A stretch of 64,000 nucleotides of DNA from the NCBI GenBank assembly GCA_958295845.1, contig OY282376.1:1191022-1255021 (forward strand), written 5' to 3'. The position numbers and the translations under genes are program-made. Source of the stretch: Caldilineaceae bacterium. Its GTDB lineage: Bacteria; Chloroflexota; Anaerolineae; Caldilineales; Caldilineaceae. Position 1 is the stretch's first letter. Every line of letters begins with the position of its first letter. The notes under the pieces are model-generated. The model did no database searches and had not been told where the DNA came from. It saw only the letters and a program-made list of their open reading frames with translations. Positions 1 through 9,578 of this stretch are shown here, one piece after another.

Positions 1-503
1 AAAGACATCGCGACATAGAGATACTGCCCGTCAGGGCTGACCGCACAGCCGTTGGGAAACTGGCTGTTCTCGGTATCCACTACCGACGTGGTCCCATCCG
101 GCGCGACGCAGAACGTGCAGCCGTCGTTTCCGTACCATGATCCCGAATTGGTCACATAGAGATTTCCCTGCGCGTCGAACGCCGGAAAGTTCGGCGTGGT
201 CAACGGGCGCTCCTCGGTGCCGGCGCTGTATTGGCTTACCTCGCCTACAGGTGTCACCTTGTAGACGGCCCCCCGGTCGGCGGTACAGATATACAAGTTC
301 GCGTCCGCATCCAGCGCCATGCCCAGATTGAGGCCCCCCGTGTTGGCATATTCCTCTACCTGGCGTTCTCCGTAGTCGATGCGGTAAACCTGCCCCGCCT
401 CGCCGCCGGCATATATTTTGCCGTCTGGTCCAAGTGCCACCCCTTCGGGATGGTCCAGGCCCTCTACAAACATCTCTGCATGTTTCAGGTTGATCAACGG
501 CAT
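1..503 (-). CDS. SMP-30/gluconolactonase-like beta-propeller protein (3' part cut by window edge)
   Basis: The minus-strand frame starts with ATG at 503, preceded by a GAGG-type ribosome binding site, and runs open to the window edge (about 167 residues seen). The product carries repeated blade-like segments such as HPEGVALGPDGKIYAGGE, NLGMALDADANLYICT and FPAFDAQGNLYVTNSG, which are typical of SMP-30/gluconolactonase/LRE-like six-bladed propellers. Members hydrolyse sugar lactones or related esters and use a metal ion. It is the last gene visible of a minus-strand catabolic cluster, where a lactonase would fit after a sugar dehydrogenase. The metal ligands in the missing C-terminal part cannot be checked, so a non-enzymatic NHL-like propeller remains possible. 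Confidence 0.75.
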   Translation of the reverse strand, partial: MPLINLKHAEMFVEGLDHPEGVALGPDGKIYAGGEAGQVYRIDYGERQVEEYANTGGLNLGMALDADANLYICTADRGAVYKVTPVGEVSQYSAGTEERPLTTPNFPAFDAQGNLYVTNSGSWYGNDGCTFCVAPDGTTSVVDTENSQFPNGCAVSPDGQYLYVAMS

Positions 504-620
504 CGCTTTTCTCCTCAACTGTAGTGAATCTCGTTCTCTACGTCCAACGCCAAAGTCAAAAACATGGCGCCGCCGCCAGCCGCCGACGATATTCCCAGCG
601 TATCTGCAGTACCGCCCACG

Positions 621-1382
621 CTAGTACCGGTTGGTCACAACACCTGGCTGCCACTGGTTTGCGCCCATCAGCTGCTGCACCAACTCCGATGGGTTCTCAA
701 GATCCGCCAGCTGCGCGCGCATGTCCTCCTGCGTAACGTAAAAGGGCCGCGTATACATCCCCAACAGCACCGAACGCGCCTTGTCGGTAACATTGGGCCG
801 CGCCGAGTGCCACGTCTTTCCGCTCATCACCATCACGCTGCCGCGCTGTCCGGTCAAGATCTCCGCCTCCTCAATCCACTCGTGCGCGATCTCCGGCGGC
901 GGCCTATGTCCTTTGAGATGGCTGTACGGCAAAATGCCAGTGCCCCCATTCTGCTCAGTCAAGTCATCCAGCAGCCACATCGTCTGCCCGCTGACGTTGT
1001 CGGTCGGCCACGGATGGTTCACCCGCTGAAACGGAAAATCCGGGTGCCAGCCATACCGGTCAAAACCGGGATAGGCGGTGTTCGACGTCCACGTGGAGCA
1101 GATCACATCCTCGTCCAGGTAAGCCTTCCAGAGCGAGACGATCAGCGGATGTGCCATCAGCTCCACAAAGATCGGATCTTTGACGGCAATGCGGGCCACG
1201 CGCTGCGTCCTCGCCCGCCAGGTGCCTTCGGTTGCCTCCTCCGCCAGCAGACCTTCCAGCACTGTTCGTGCTTCGTCTGCTCTCTGCGGCGTTATCACCC
1301 CCGGGATTACGCAGTAGCCGCGTTCATCTAACTCGGCAATAATCTTGGAAACATCGTGCGTCACGTCTGAACTCTTGTCCAC
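621..1382 (-). CDS. phytanoyl-CoA dioxygenase family protein
   Basis: This 253-residue protein belongs to the PhyH family of Fe(II)/2-oxoglutarate-dependent oxygenases, cytosolic enzymes that hydroxylate small organic substrates. The metal-binding facial triad is visible: His113 and Asp115 in GWHPDFPF and the distal His192 in TWHSARPN, with Arg203 in the position that usually binds the 2-oxoglutarate carboxylate. No signal peptide is present. It lies between the lactonase-like gene and an alpha/beta hydrolase on the same strand, with 117 and 107 bp gaps, and is probably part of the same catabolic cluster. The substrate cannot be predicted from the sequence. Confidence 0.85.
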   Translation of the reverse strand: MDKSSDVTHDVSKIIAELDERGYCVIPGVITPQRADEARTVLEGLLAEEATEGTWRARTQRVARIAVKDPIFVELMAHPLIVSLWKAYLDEDVICSTWTSNTAYPGFDRYGWHPDFPFQRVNHPWPTDNVSGQTMWLLDDLTEQNGGTGILPYSHLKGHRPPPEIAHEWIEEAEILTGQRGSVMVMSGKTWHSARPNVTDKARSVLLGMYTRPFYVTQEDMRAQLADLENPSELVQQLMGANQWQPGVVTNRY

Positions 1383-1489
1383 GGGGCTGTACTCCTGTGT
1401 CTGTCAACGCATTCACGAAGAGAATCGGCTAATTTCCACTCTTGGAGGCAATCGGCTAGTCAGGCCAACTCTTGTCCCGCTCCCACCTG

Positions 1490-2242
1490 TCAGGCGGCGG
1501 CCGGCTGCGGCTTACCGTGCGTGATTATCCAGTCAACGAATTTGGCCCGCATCGACGGCGAGCGGGCATGACCAACATCGGGGTCCACGAAATGCTCTGC
1601 CCGGCCTCCCCTTTCGTTGATCAGCCGCACCGTCTCCGCATTGGTGGCAGCAGGACAGTCAGTATCGAGCCCACCGTCGATGAAGAGGACCGGCCTGTCC
1701 GTAAACCGGCCAGGATTGGACTGTGTGCCGTATTTCGCGCACCAGTCATCGCACCAGGTCCCCTGCTGCGCCTGCCGGCACCATTCATCGGCCTGGAAAA
1801 AGCTTGACCTGCCCACAATCGAGACCATAGAGACATACGCGCTGTTTTCGGCAAAGACCATCTGCGTAATCAGCCCGCCCATCGAGGTGCCGCAAACCTG
1901 GGGATCGCAGGCCGAACTGAATGGCAACGCCAAGACCGCCTCCAAAAGGGCCGGCGCCTCCGCCCGCGTCTTGTCCATAGCCTCACAGACGAATGCCCAG
2001 CCGTTAAACTGGGCGCGAAACCAGGCGTCGGTCCTGCGTTCGCCGTGTTCGTAACAGTCGGGCGCCACGACACAGAATCCGGCCGAAGCCAGCTGCATAA
2101 GCGACACGTCCGGGTTCTCGATGCTACCCTTGTCGCCCGTCCAGCCGTGGTAATGAATGACAATCGGGCATTCCCCAACTCGCGTGTCGCGTAAAGCAAA
2201 TGAGGGTATGCCGGCAAGCTCCACTCTATCTATCGCTAGCAT
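1490..2242 (-). CDS. alpha/beta hydrolase (esterase/dienelactone hydrolase-like)
   Basis: A 250-residue cytosolic alpha/beta-hydrolase. The nucleophile elbow is CGTSMGG with Ser120; Asp193 or Asp195 in DGGLDTD and His225 in DVGHARS would complete the triad, and HYHGWTG near residue 31 forms the oxyanion loop. The open frame extends further upstream, but the ATG at 2242 is chosen because it follows the stop of the upstream gene by 13 bp and has an AAGGATG-like ribosome binding site. Tight spacing to the PhyH-like gene at 2256-3107 indicates co-transcription. Esterase, lactonase or deacetylase activity is possible; the substrate is unknown. Confidence 0.8.
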   Translation of the reverse strand: MLAIDRVELAGIPSFALRDTRVGECPIVIHYHGWTGDKGSIENPDVSLMQLASAGFCVVAPDCYEHGERRTDAWFRAQFNGWAFVCEAMDKTRAEAPALLEAVLALPFSSACDPQVCGTSMGGLITQMVFAENSAYVSMVSIVGRSSFFQADEWCRQAQQGTWCDDWCAKYGTQSNPGRFTDRPVLFIDGGLDTDCPAATNAETVRLINERGGRAEHFVDPDVGHARSPSMRAKFVDWIITHGKPQPAAA

Positions 2243-2255
2243 GGCGCAACCATCC

Positions 2256-3107
2256 TTAGTGGTTTCCCCCAAACTCCCGCTCCAATGTAATTGGCCAAGC
2301 CCGAAATAGCTGACGCTGCTCCTGGGTGTAGCGCGCATACGTCTGGGCCAAAATATACTGGTCTTCATCCATCGTAGCAATGTTCTGCGACTTCATCCAG
2401 AACGGGCCGTAACCGACATGAACTGTCTTTCGCGTCTGATCTGAGCGATTCGTGAATCCGCCGTGCCGCAGGTTCTCGGTGAACAAAATGGCATCGCCCG
2501 CCTTCACCGGTAGGCCGATCATGCCCGGCTCCTCGTCTGGGTTTCCACCCTCGTAGGGTGAGACCATATTGCTCTTGTGCGTCGCCGGCACAACGCAGAA
2601 AGGGCCGTCGTCCGGCCCGACGTCATGAACGAAATAGACCATCCGCACCATCATGCAGTTGAACCCTTTATGGTTGTACCCATACCTGTGCTTGACACCG
2701 ATCGGTCCGCCCATGTGAGTTCCGGTCCGGTTGCCCGGATAACGAATACGGATTTCAGAGTTATTGATCGTCGGCCGCTCCTGCACGATGGCATGAATGT
2801 AGGACATCGTCTGCGCGTGATTGACCAATACGTCAAACACAGGGTCGGCGTTGAAAAAGTCCTCTATGATTATGGTGCTCCCATGTTCCCTCGCCCCGGT
2901 GACGTAGTAGCCCCTCTCGGCGTTGTGGTGATACTCAAGTCGGCCGGTCGGGCTCTTGCGGCGCGGAGCCGCCGCCGCACGCGCGACCGCCTCCTCTTCC
3001 AGCGCGTCAATGGCGGCCGCCAAGCTCTCGACCTGCTCGTTCGTCAACAGACCGTGAACCGTAAGGTATCCCACGCGATCGAACTCGTATCTCTCGATTT
3101 CGTTCAT
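2256..3107 (-). CDS. phytanoyl-CoA dioxygenase family protein with HxG metal motif
   Basis: This 283-residue protein has the PhyH cupin fold signature: a central TGTHMGGPIG segment, a VPATHKSN strand and the distal NLRHGGFTNR with His215, followed by Arg226 for 2-oxoglutarate. The usual HxD motif is replaced by His131-Met132-Gly133, so the carboxylate iron ligand appears to be missing. HxG/HxA is the hallmark of Fe(II)/2-oxoglutarate halogenases, where chloride takes the free site, but it also occurs in PhyH relatives of unknown activity. A good ribosome binding site (GGAG) precedes the ATG. The gene heads a tight pair with the alpha/beta hydrolase. Family membership is firm, catalytic type is not. 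Confidence 0.8.
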   Translation of the reverse strand: MNEIERYEFDRVGYLTVHGLLTNEQVESLAAAIDALEEEAVARAAAAPRRKSPTGRLEYHHNAERGYYVTGAREHGSTIIIEDFFNADPVFDVLVNHAQTMSYIHAIVQERPTINNSEIRIRYPGNRTGTHMGGPIGVKHRYGYNHKGFNCMMVRMVYFVHDVGPDDGPFCVVPATHKSNMVSPYEGGNPDEEPGMIGLPVKAGDAILFTENLRHGGFTNRSDQTRKTVHVGYGPFWMKSQNIATMDEDQYILAQTYARYTQEQRQLFRAWPITLEREFGGNH

Positions 3108-3840
3108 TTTCTTCTCCGCACATCTGCTTCCTAAATGGCTGTCGCTGCCAGCCGCTGTCTATACACGCTAACGACGAGATGAAAGCCCAATAGCCTCGAA
3201 TAACGAAAGCTGTCTACCAGTACCCGACATAATCGCCGGCCATGTGGAACTGTGTGCAGCACACTCCTGTGTACAAAGAAAATACCGATCTTCAATATGT
3301 TTCATCAGCGCAAGTTGCGCTGGATGCCAGCCGTCCTCCACCATCCTGAAGGGGCCAGAATCCCCACAGTCCTGATGCTGAAAACGACTGCACTTCATGT
3401 TAACACCTCGGTTGCTGCCAATCAAGGGTAAATCATCTCACCCGACGAATTCGCGGGTCGCTGCCTCGCGCCAGCCAAGCACATTCAGAACTGCTCTTTG
3501 GCTTACTTCCCTAGTAGAGAAAGCGACTGCCTCACGAGGCAATAATTCACGACCTGCCGACTGTAGCAAGCTACCTGTAGGCCCACCCGTCTCCGGGACG
3601 CGTTTCGATACAGCGATGGGTCGGCGCCTGGCAGATCTTCACCATCCTGATGCAAATGACAAGCTTCGACAGGGGGTCAACTGTGATGAACGCCGCGCCC
3701 TATCCCCGCGTCAGTACATCGTAGTACCGGCCCGAATAGGTTTACTGACGTAATGGGGACAAGCTTCAGTGCGAAGACACTCTCTGTCTGGAGAAAGGTT
3801 GCGGCCTGGTCAGATCTCAGTCTAGGAAGGCCTTCCTCTG
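3108..3840. other. 733-bp gap without a convincing gene
   Basis: No open frame here shows recognisable protein features; the short frames on both strands lack good ribosome binding sites and resemble no family known to me. The stretch separates the dioxygenase/hydrolase pair from the transporter genes, so it probably carries the promoter of the former and the transcription end of the latter, but no clear consensus promoter or hairpin was found by eye. Confidence 0.4.
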
Positions 3841-4743
3841 TCAGTCCAGGCTTGTACGCGGATCGAGCGCATCGCGCAGACCATCGCCAACAAAATTGAT
3901 GGCCAGCACCGTAACGAAAATTGCCACGCCCGGCGGCAGCCAGAGCCACCAGAAGTTCTCCAAAATGTAGATCGACTGGGCCCCGTTGAGCATACTCCCC
4001 CAAGAGGGAGCGGGCGGAAGCACGCCCAGCCCGAGGTAGGAAAGCCCCGCCTCGGTCAGAATCGCACCTGCAACGCCAAACGTAGCCGCCACGAGCAGGG
4101 GCGCCAGCGCATTCGGCAAAATGTGCCGGAACATTATCTGGCCGTTGGATGCCCCAACGCACCGGGCTGCAGTCACAAAGTCCCACTCCCGCACAGACAG
4201 GATCTGGCCCCGCAGCAGACGCGTAGTTCCTGTCCAGCCCAGGATGCCGATGACGATCATAACGTTATAGATGCTGGGTCCGATCACGGATACAACGACC
4301 ATGATCAGAATCAGGCCGGGGAAGACCATCATCACGTCTGTGAATCGCATAATGAGCATGTCCAGCCAGCCACCGTAATAGCCGGAAACAGTTCCGAGAA
4401 CGATCGTTATCGCGATTGAAATGGCTACCGCCACAATTCCTACAGAGATCGAAACGCGTCCACCGTAAATCAGGCGGGCCCATACATCCCGCCCCAATCT
4501 GTCGGTACCGAGCGGGTGCTCCTGTGTCGGCGGTGCTTCGGTTGCCCCGACAAACTTGATCGGGCTGTGCGGCGTCAGAAGCGGCGCGGCAACCACAGCG
4601 GCCGTAACGAAGATGAGCAGTATCAAGCTGGCGAGCGCAACCCGATGACGCGTGAAGCGGCGCCAGACCCGTTTACGCCAGGAGTCCGACGAACTCTTGA
4701 ATATGCGGAGTGGACCGACCGAGGCCGACGCTTGTGCTGTCAC
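3841..4743 (-). CDS. oligopeptide/dipeptide-type ABC transporter permease (DppC-like)
   Basis: A 300-residue inner-membrane permease of the binding-protein-dependent (BPD) transport family, DppC/OppC subtype. The N-terminal cytoplasmic segment is followed by a first membrane helix (LASLILLIFVTAAVVAAPLL), the typical HPLGTDRLGRDVWARLIYG loop, then five further helices. The EAA loop that docks the ATPase is visible as EWDFVTAARCVGASNGQIMF. The C-terminus has the family-typical NFVGDGLRDALDPR. It follows the DppB-like gene by 15 bp, so the two are translated from one transcript and form the membrane channel for the lipoprotein encoded at 7588-9318. In this cluster the cargo may be an oligosaccharide or sugar acid rather than a peptide. 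Confidence 0.93.
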   Translation of the reverse strand: MTAQASASVGPLRIFKSSSDSWRKRVWRRFTRHRVALASLILLIFVTAAVVAAPLLTPHSPIKFVGATEAPPTQEHPLGTDRLGRDVWARLIYGGRVSISVGIVAVAISIAITIVLGTVSGYYGGWLDMLIMRFTDVMMVFPGLILIMVVVSVIGPSIYNVMIVIGILGWTGTTRLLRGQILSVREWDFVTAARCVGASNGQIMFRHILPNALAPLLVAATFGVAGAILTEAGLSYLGLGVLPPAPSWGSMLNGAQSIYILENFWWLWLPPGVAIFVTVLAINFVGDGLRDALDPRTSLD

Positions 4744-4758
4744 CTCTTACAAGTCTCC

Positions 4759-5721
4759 CTACGCGTACCTGATGCGCGGGTCGGCCCAGGCATAGGCAAG
4801 ATCCGCGACCAGATTGCTCAGCAGTACTATAATTGCCGTTACCAGGAGTCCGCCCATCAGGAGTGGGTAGTCGCGAGCCCCCGCGGCGGCCACTAGAGTG
4901 TGTCCGATGCCACGATAATTGAAGACGCTCTCGATCAGCACCGCTCCCCCGACCAGCGTCGGCAGCCGCAATCCCGTGATCGTAATGACCGGCAGCAGGG
5001 CATTCTTGAACGCGTGCCACATTATCACCGTGCGTTCGGCCAGACCCTTTGCCCGCGCCGTCGTGATATAGTCCTGACGAACGACCTCCAACATGCTGGC
5101 ACGTGTGTAGCGCAGCAGCGTACTGAGGCCCTCATAAGAGAGGGCGACCACCGGCAACACCATGTGCCAGAGCCGGTCTCCTACCGAAGGTGGCGCCCCC
5201 ACGGTGACAATTCCCCCTACGGGGAACCACTCCAGGCGCAGACCGACTACGTAGATCAACAGGAGCGCGAAAAAGAATCCAGGAACAGCTATCCCTCCGA
5301 ATGCAATGCCGGTGAGGATGTAATCGAGCATCGAGTACTGCTTGAGGGCCGAAATGATGCCCAGCACGATGCCTGCCACCGTCGAGAACAACAGCGCGAA
5401 TCCCATCAGGCCAAGCGTGTTGCCGATGTCGCGCACGATGATATGTTGCACGGGCAGACGCATCTGTGTCGAATAGCCGAGGTTTCCGCGCAGAGCTTCG
5501 CGCAGCCAGATCAGATAGCGAACGTGTACAGGCCTGTTCAGGCCCATCGCCTCCCGCAGCGCCTGCAGATCCTCCTCCTCCAGATAACGCATCGACTCGG
5601 GATTAAGCAACGCGGAGACCGGGTCGCCCGGCGACAGTACATAGATGGCGTAGTTTACGACCGTAATCGCAAACATCAAGGGGAAGATCAGCGCAATCCG
5701 GCGCAGAACATACTGGGACAT
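4759..5721 (-). CDS. oligopeptide/dipeptide-type ABC transporter permease (DppB-like)
   Basis: A 320-residue inner-membrane permease, DppB/OppB subtype. It starts with the family signature MSQYVLRRIALIFPLMFAI, has the long periplasmic loop with GDPVSALLNPE, and contains the EAA docking loop around VRQDYITTARAKGL, ending with LVADLAYAWADPRIRY. Six membrane helices are expected. It would pair with the DppC-like protein encoded immediately downstream. The 230-bp gap upstream, before the glycoside-hydrolase-like gene, is short enough for the whole block from 9318 to 3841 to be one transcript. The two ATPase subunits that this importer needs are not in the window. Confidence 0.93.
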   Translation of the reverse strand: MSQYVLRRIALIFPLMFAITVVNYAIYVLSPGDPVSALLNPESMRYLEEEDLQALREAMGLNRPVHVRYLIWLREALRGNLGYSTQMRLPVQHIIVRDIGNTLGLMGFALLFSTVAGIVLGIISALKQYSMLDYILTGIAFGGIAVPGFFFALLLIYVVGLRLEWFPVGGIVTVGAPPSVGDRLWHMVLPVVALSYEGLSTLLRYTRASMLEVVRQDYITTARAKGLAERTVIMWHAFKNALLPVITITGLRLPTLVGGAVLIESVFNYRGIGHTLVAAAGARDYPLLMGGLLVTAIIVLLSNLVADLAYAWADPRIRYA

Positions 5722-5951
5722 GCTTCCAGGGCTCCAGTTGGAAACAACATGACTGTCGTTAGAACCATGAAACGCTGCTGAAGCAACAAGCAGTTACTTA
5801 TCGCGGCCGTTAAGAGTTTCAAAGGACCGGCCGCCTACCTCGATTCGACCAAAGGGTAACTTCGGATGTGAACTGTCAAACCGGACCGGCAATAGATGCA
5901 TTCGCAAGCTAAAAACATCTGTCACCTTGCAACCGGCCGGACCGAAGACTG

Positions 5952-7463
5952 CTACCCATCGTTGGGAGCGACAGTAATCTCGAACTCACCAACCTGGACC
6001 GGCACTGTCCGCTCGGGATCGCGTTTCGCCAACCGGACGGTAAGGACATTCTCTCCCACTTTCAAGTGAGAGGACCCCAATGCAGATTGCCATACGGCAT
6101 ACCGAAATTCCGGCGCGTTGGGCGGCTGGCACTGGTGAAAGTCAAGACCGTCCGCGCCGAGCCTGCCGCCGTTCAAGCTTACTTCCACTTCGTCACCGCC
6201 TCCCAGATCTCTAAGTTTGAACTGGAAAGCCGCGATAGTGCTGCCCAGCTCGCTGCCAAACAGAATACTGTAGCTGAACTCCTCACCAGCTTCATTCAAT
6301 TCAAAAGGTGTAAACGATTCCACTTCTCCGTGCGCGTATCCATCGGGGAGTCCGAACGAGTAGTACTCTGTAGGCATATACTTTGGTCGGCGGGCGTAAA
6401 AATAGTGCCTGACGGTGGAAGGGATTTTGGCTGGATCGATCAGGTCTTGAAGATGTGTATACAGCCTGCTGCCGAATGAACCAGCATGCAGATTGTAGAA
6501 CATGATCCCGTCGACTCCCTGGCTGTAGGCACTCTCCACAAGGGCGCTGATCTTGGGCGGGTCGAATTCCTGAAACCCGTCGCCGAGCCATACACGCTTC
6601 CCCGGCGTTACCGCATCCGACGAGGCGACGCTGGACATGAGCATCGGGTACACTTTGCAACTGCTTCCCTCCGCCAAGGCCACCCAATCGGAGTAAGGGA
6701 GGTTGTAGTCCACGAAAAACCATTCACCCGGACACAAGTAGGACAGAAGCCCTTCGTCAATCCATGCCTTGATGTCGAGCCCTTCCTCTGTGCAGTAGTC
6801 AATGTCCCAAGGCACCGCGGCCGCGAGCATCAGATGCTGCCCGCGCTTCTCTCCTATCTCGTCCAACATGGTCCGCACCGCGCGCACGAACTGGGTCATG
6901 TAGTCCGACTTCTCCCGCTTTGGCTCCCTGAAGAACGGCGCCGAACGTCCGAAGTCAAGCATGAGTCCATCCAGTGCGTATCGGGCGGCAATCTCCCGCA
7001 GAATACCCAAGCGGCGCTCCCGCACCTCCTCCACGGCAAAGTCCATCTGCCGCAGATCCCCGACCTCCCGCCAGCCAACGTCGCCCACCTTCGTGTAAGA
7101 CCTCCACGCGCCCGTATCCTGACCCAAAGACCATTCTTTGTGTTCCCGCTCCCATTCCGTCCACTGGCTCGGCGACCCGTGATGGTCATTCACCCGAAAA
7201 TTCGGAACGACGGCAATGCCAGCTTCTTTGAGGAGCCCGATGAAATCTCCGTAAGGGTCATGGCCCTCGGCCAATAGTGCGTCCATCGGCGTTTCTGAAG
7301 CGGTCGTGCCGGCGCTGGACGGGTAGAAGCAGATATCGTTGTCTGCCACATCCATTGTATAGATATCAGCGCCGGATGTGACGGTCAATTCCGCTAGGCG
7401 GGCTACTTGCCCGTGGTCGGAGCAAGAGAGGAGGTTCCCGCTATCCACCGTGATCAGTAGCAT
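5952..7463 (-). CDS. glycoside hydrolase-like TIM-barrel protein
   Basis: A 503-residue protein without a clear signal peptide. The N-terminal 330 residues look like a (beta/alpha)8 barrel of the glycosyl-hydrolase-like groups: repeated strand-helix units with AGIAVVPNFRVNDHHG, YALDGLMLDFGRSAPFF (acidic residue at a strand end, a candidate catalytic carboxylate) and GVDGIMFYNLHAG. The C-terminal 150 residues look beta-rich, possibly a jelly-roll accessory domain. A good ribosome binding site (CAGGAG) precedes the ATG at 7463. It sits between the solute-binding protein and the permeases, which suggests it processes the imported substrate. Enzyme specificity is not predictable and I cannot assign a CAZy family. 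Confidence 0.65.
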   Translation of the reverse strand: MLLITVDSGNLLSCSDHGQVARLAELTVTSGADIYTMDVADNDICFYPSSAGTTASETPMDALLAEGHDPYGDFIGLLKEAGIAVVPNFRVNDHHGSPSQWTEWEREHKEWSLGQDTGAWRSYTKVGDVGWREVGDLRQMDFAVEEVRERRLGILREIAARYALDGLMLDFGRSAPFFREPKREKSDYMTQFVRAVRTMLDEIGEKRGQHLMLAAAVPWDIDYCTEEGLDIKAWIDEGLLSYLCPGEWFFVDYNLPYSDWVALAEGSSCKVYPMLMSSVASSDAVTPGKRVWLGDGFQEFDPPKISALVESAYSQGVDGIMFYNLHAGSFGSRLYTHLQDLIDPAKIPSTVRHYFYARRPKYMPTEYYSFGLPDGYAHGEVESFTPFELNEAGEEFSYSILFGSELGSTIAAFQFKLRDLGGGDEVEVSLNGGRLGADGLDFHQCQPPNAPEFRYAVWQSALGSSHLKVGENVLTVRLAKRDPERTVPVQVGEFEITVAPNDG

Positions 7464-7587
7464 CTGGTTTCTCCTGGCTGGCCTGTCGGCAGATCAGTTC
7501 GCGAATTCTCCCTGGTCGCCGAACGCAGCGCGGCGGCGACCAGGGGGCTTCAGATGTTTGGTAAAGAGCGCTGCAAGCGTCTAACCG

Positions 7588-9318
7588 TTACTCCGACGCT
7601 ATCCAGCACTGTTCCATATTCCAGTTGTTGCGATGGTAGTAGTAGCTGGGGATGGTGTCGCAGCCGCGCGTCCTCGTGCTGCGCAAGCTGGGGTTGATGT
7701 GGGAGTAAAGTATCACGCCAAAAGGATCGGCCCCAATACTCTCCTGGATCTGCCAGACGGCTTCCTTGAGTACAGCATCGTCCGTCTCCAGCTCCAGGCT
7801 CTTCAGCAGTGCCACCTCTTCTGCGTAGTGTTCGGCCCTGTCATACCACGGCTGAGTACTGAGGTGGGTCGTGTCATAACCCAATAGGCCGAACCACGGC
7901 GCCCAATCGCCGGCCTGCAGCACGTCCCATTCGTATGGCTCATTGTTGACCACGTTTCCGTAGTCTGCGCCGACAACCTTGAACTCGACGGTTACCCCGA
8001 CCGCCGCCAGATTTTCCTGAAAGGTGAGATGGAGCGGCTCCCAGGCCGGGTGAAGTGATCCAAGAACGAGGATGAGCTTGTCGTTCTCAAAATCCCATCC
8101 CCCCTCTGTTAGCTTCTGCTTGGCAAGTTCCGGATCGTAGGTGATGTACTTGGCACCCTCGGGATTGACCCCCCACTTGCCGTCAAGGTAGACGCGCGCC
8201 CCGCGGCTCACCCCGCTGGCCATCACCGCATTGAACTGCTCACCGTTTATGGCATGTTGGATTCCCTGGCGAACGAGCGGGTTCTGAATGTGCTCACGCC
8301 CCAAATTCCACCAGTAGGCCACTGAAACGTTTGCCGGCGGGTTGAAAATCTCAAGGTCTAATCCCTCCATGGCAGCCAGGCGCTGCAACTCCACCGGTCG
8401 GCCACCGCCTTCGCCTATGACCCAATCGCACTCACCGGCCTCCGTGGCCACCATCATCGCCGTCGGATCGCCGTTGAATGAACGGTAAATCAACCTATCC
8501 AGCTTAGGCGCGCCCCGGAAATAGTCCGGGTTCGGGCTGTATATGATGTACTGGTCGGGGACGTACTCGTCGACCATGAACGGCCCGGTCCCAATCGCCT
8601 TTGTCGTCGCAAAGTCTGTCTTTTCAAGACCCAAAACGCCGCTCTCATCCGGCCCCCACTGGTCCTCGGGCACCTCACTCAGGATATGCTCGGGCACAAT
8701 CCTGATAGCGGCAGCGATTTTATGGATCCCGACCATGCCGTATTCGTCCGTCATTTCGAATACGACAGTGTAGTCATCCAGCGCGGTAATGCCGCTGACC
8801 GAATCCGCGTTGCCTTCGTGAAACTCTGTGTAGCCGACGATGTAGTCCTTCAGGCCGTTATAAGCCGTGTTGACCATCAACGGGTGCGGGATCAGCCGGC
8901 CGTAGTTGAACAGAACGTCCTTGGAGGTGAAGGGGGTGCCATCATGCCAAGTCACATCGTTTCGCAGATGGAAAATGACGTTATTGCCGTCGAATTCCCA
9001 GCTCTCAGCGAGTTCCGGTATATAGTCCTTAACGTCGTGGTCCAACTGCACCAGTCCGCTGAAGATGGTGCGGCCCTGGTAAAAGTGCTGGCTGCCCGCA
9101 CGGCCCACAAACCCCGCCAAATGAGCATGGCTCGTGGCTTGAATGAAGCACACCTGAAGTGTGCCCCCACCGTCTTTCTCTTCCATCTGGGCTGATTCTT
9201 CTTCTGCTTGGGCAGCAGCGGGTTGCGAAGGCGCCTCCACCGCCGCTGGGGCGCAGGCGCTAACGAGGAGAGCAACAACGAGTAATAGCGACGAGTAGAA
9301 CACGGCAGTGCGTTTCAT
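7588..9318 (-). CDS. ABC transporter substrate-binding lipoprotein, family 5
   Basis: A 576-residue extracytoplasmic solute-binding protein of the peptide/nickel family (SBP_bac_5). It begins MKRTAVFYSS with a hydrophobic stretch and lipobox LVSAC, so Cys22 would be lipidated, then an Ala/Glu/Gln-rich linker. Family features include ELAESWEFDGNNVIFHLRND, WHDGTPFTSKDVLFNY and an IGTGPFMVDEYV segment. The frame opens 36 codons earlier, but ATG 9318 has an AGGAATT ribosome binding site and gives the signal peptide. It delivers ligand to the DppB/DppC-like permeases downstream. Relatives bind oligosaccharides as well as peptides, which would suit this sugar-related cluster. Confidence 0.93.
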   Translation of the reverse strand: MKRTAVFYSSLLLVVALLVSACAPAAVEAPSQPAAAQAEEESAQMEEKDGGGTLQVCFIQATSHAHLAGFVGRAGSQHFYQGRTIFSGLVQLDHDVKDYIPELAESWEFDGNNVIFHLRNDVTWHDGTPFTSKDVLFNYGRLIPHPLMVNTAYNGLKDYIVGYTEFHEGNADSVSGITALDDYTVVFEMTDEYGMVGIHKIAAAIRIVPEHILSEVPEDQWGPDESGVLGLEKTDFATTKAIGTGPFMVDEYVPDQYIIYSPNPDYFRGAPKLDRLIYRSFNGDPTAMMVATEAGECDWVIGEGGGRPVELQRLAAMEGLDLEIFNPPANVSVAYWWNLGREHIQNPLVRQGIQHAINGEQFNAVMASGVSRGARVYLDGKWGVNPEGAKYITYDPELAKQKLTEGGWDFENDKLILVLGSLHPAWEPLHLTFQENLAAVGVTVEFKVVGADYGNVVNNEPYEWDVLQAGDWAPWFGLLGYDTTHLSTQPWYDRAEHYAEEVALLKSLELETDDAVLKEAVWQIQESIGADPFGVILYSHINPSLRSTRTRGCDTIPSYYYHRNNWNMEQCWIASE

Positions 9319-9578
9319 GGGTAATTCCTCCCATTCTCTGGCCTTTCCACAGAAATGCGTCGCATATGAACCGGTGGTAGGGCAGTTCGCCCTCAATGCA
9401 CAAGCGGTCTTCCTTCTACCAATCACCCCCCTTTGTTCTGCTCAAGTTCAATCTGCAAGCCTGTGAGTTCTCTACGGCTCGTTCTGAAAATCAGCCATTT
9501 ACGATGACCGAATTGCCCACTTCTCAGTAGTCCGGCTACAGTGGTCAGCAATGGGCAAAAGACCATGTAACAATATTT

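Noticed and set aside
3168..3753. Open frames of 85 (minus) and 118 (plus) codons in the 3108-3840 gap
   Set aside because: No ribosome binding site, no family resemblance and composition not like that of neighbouring genes.
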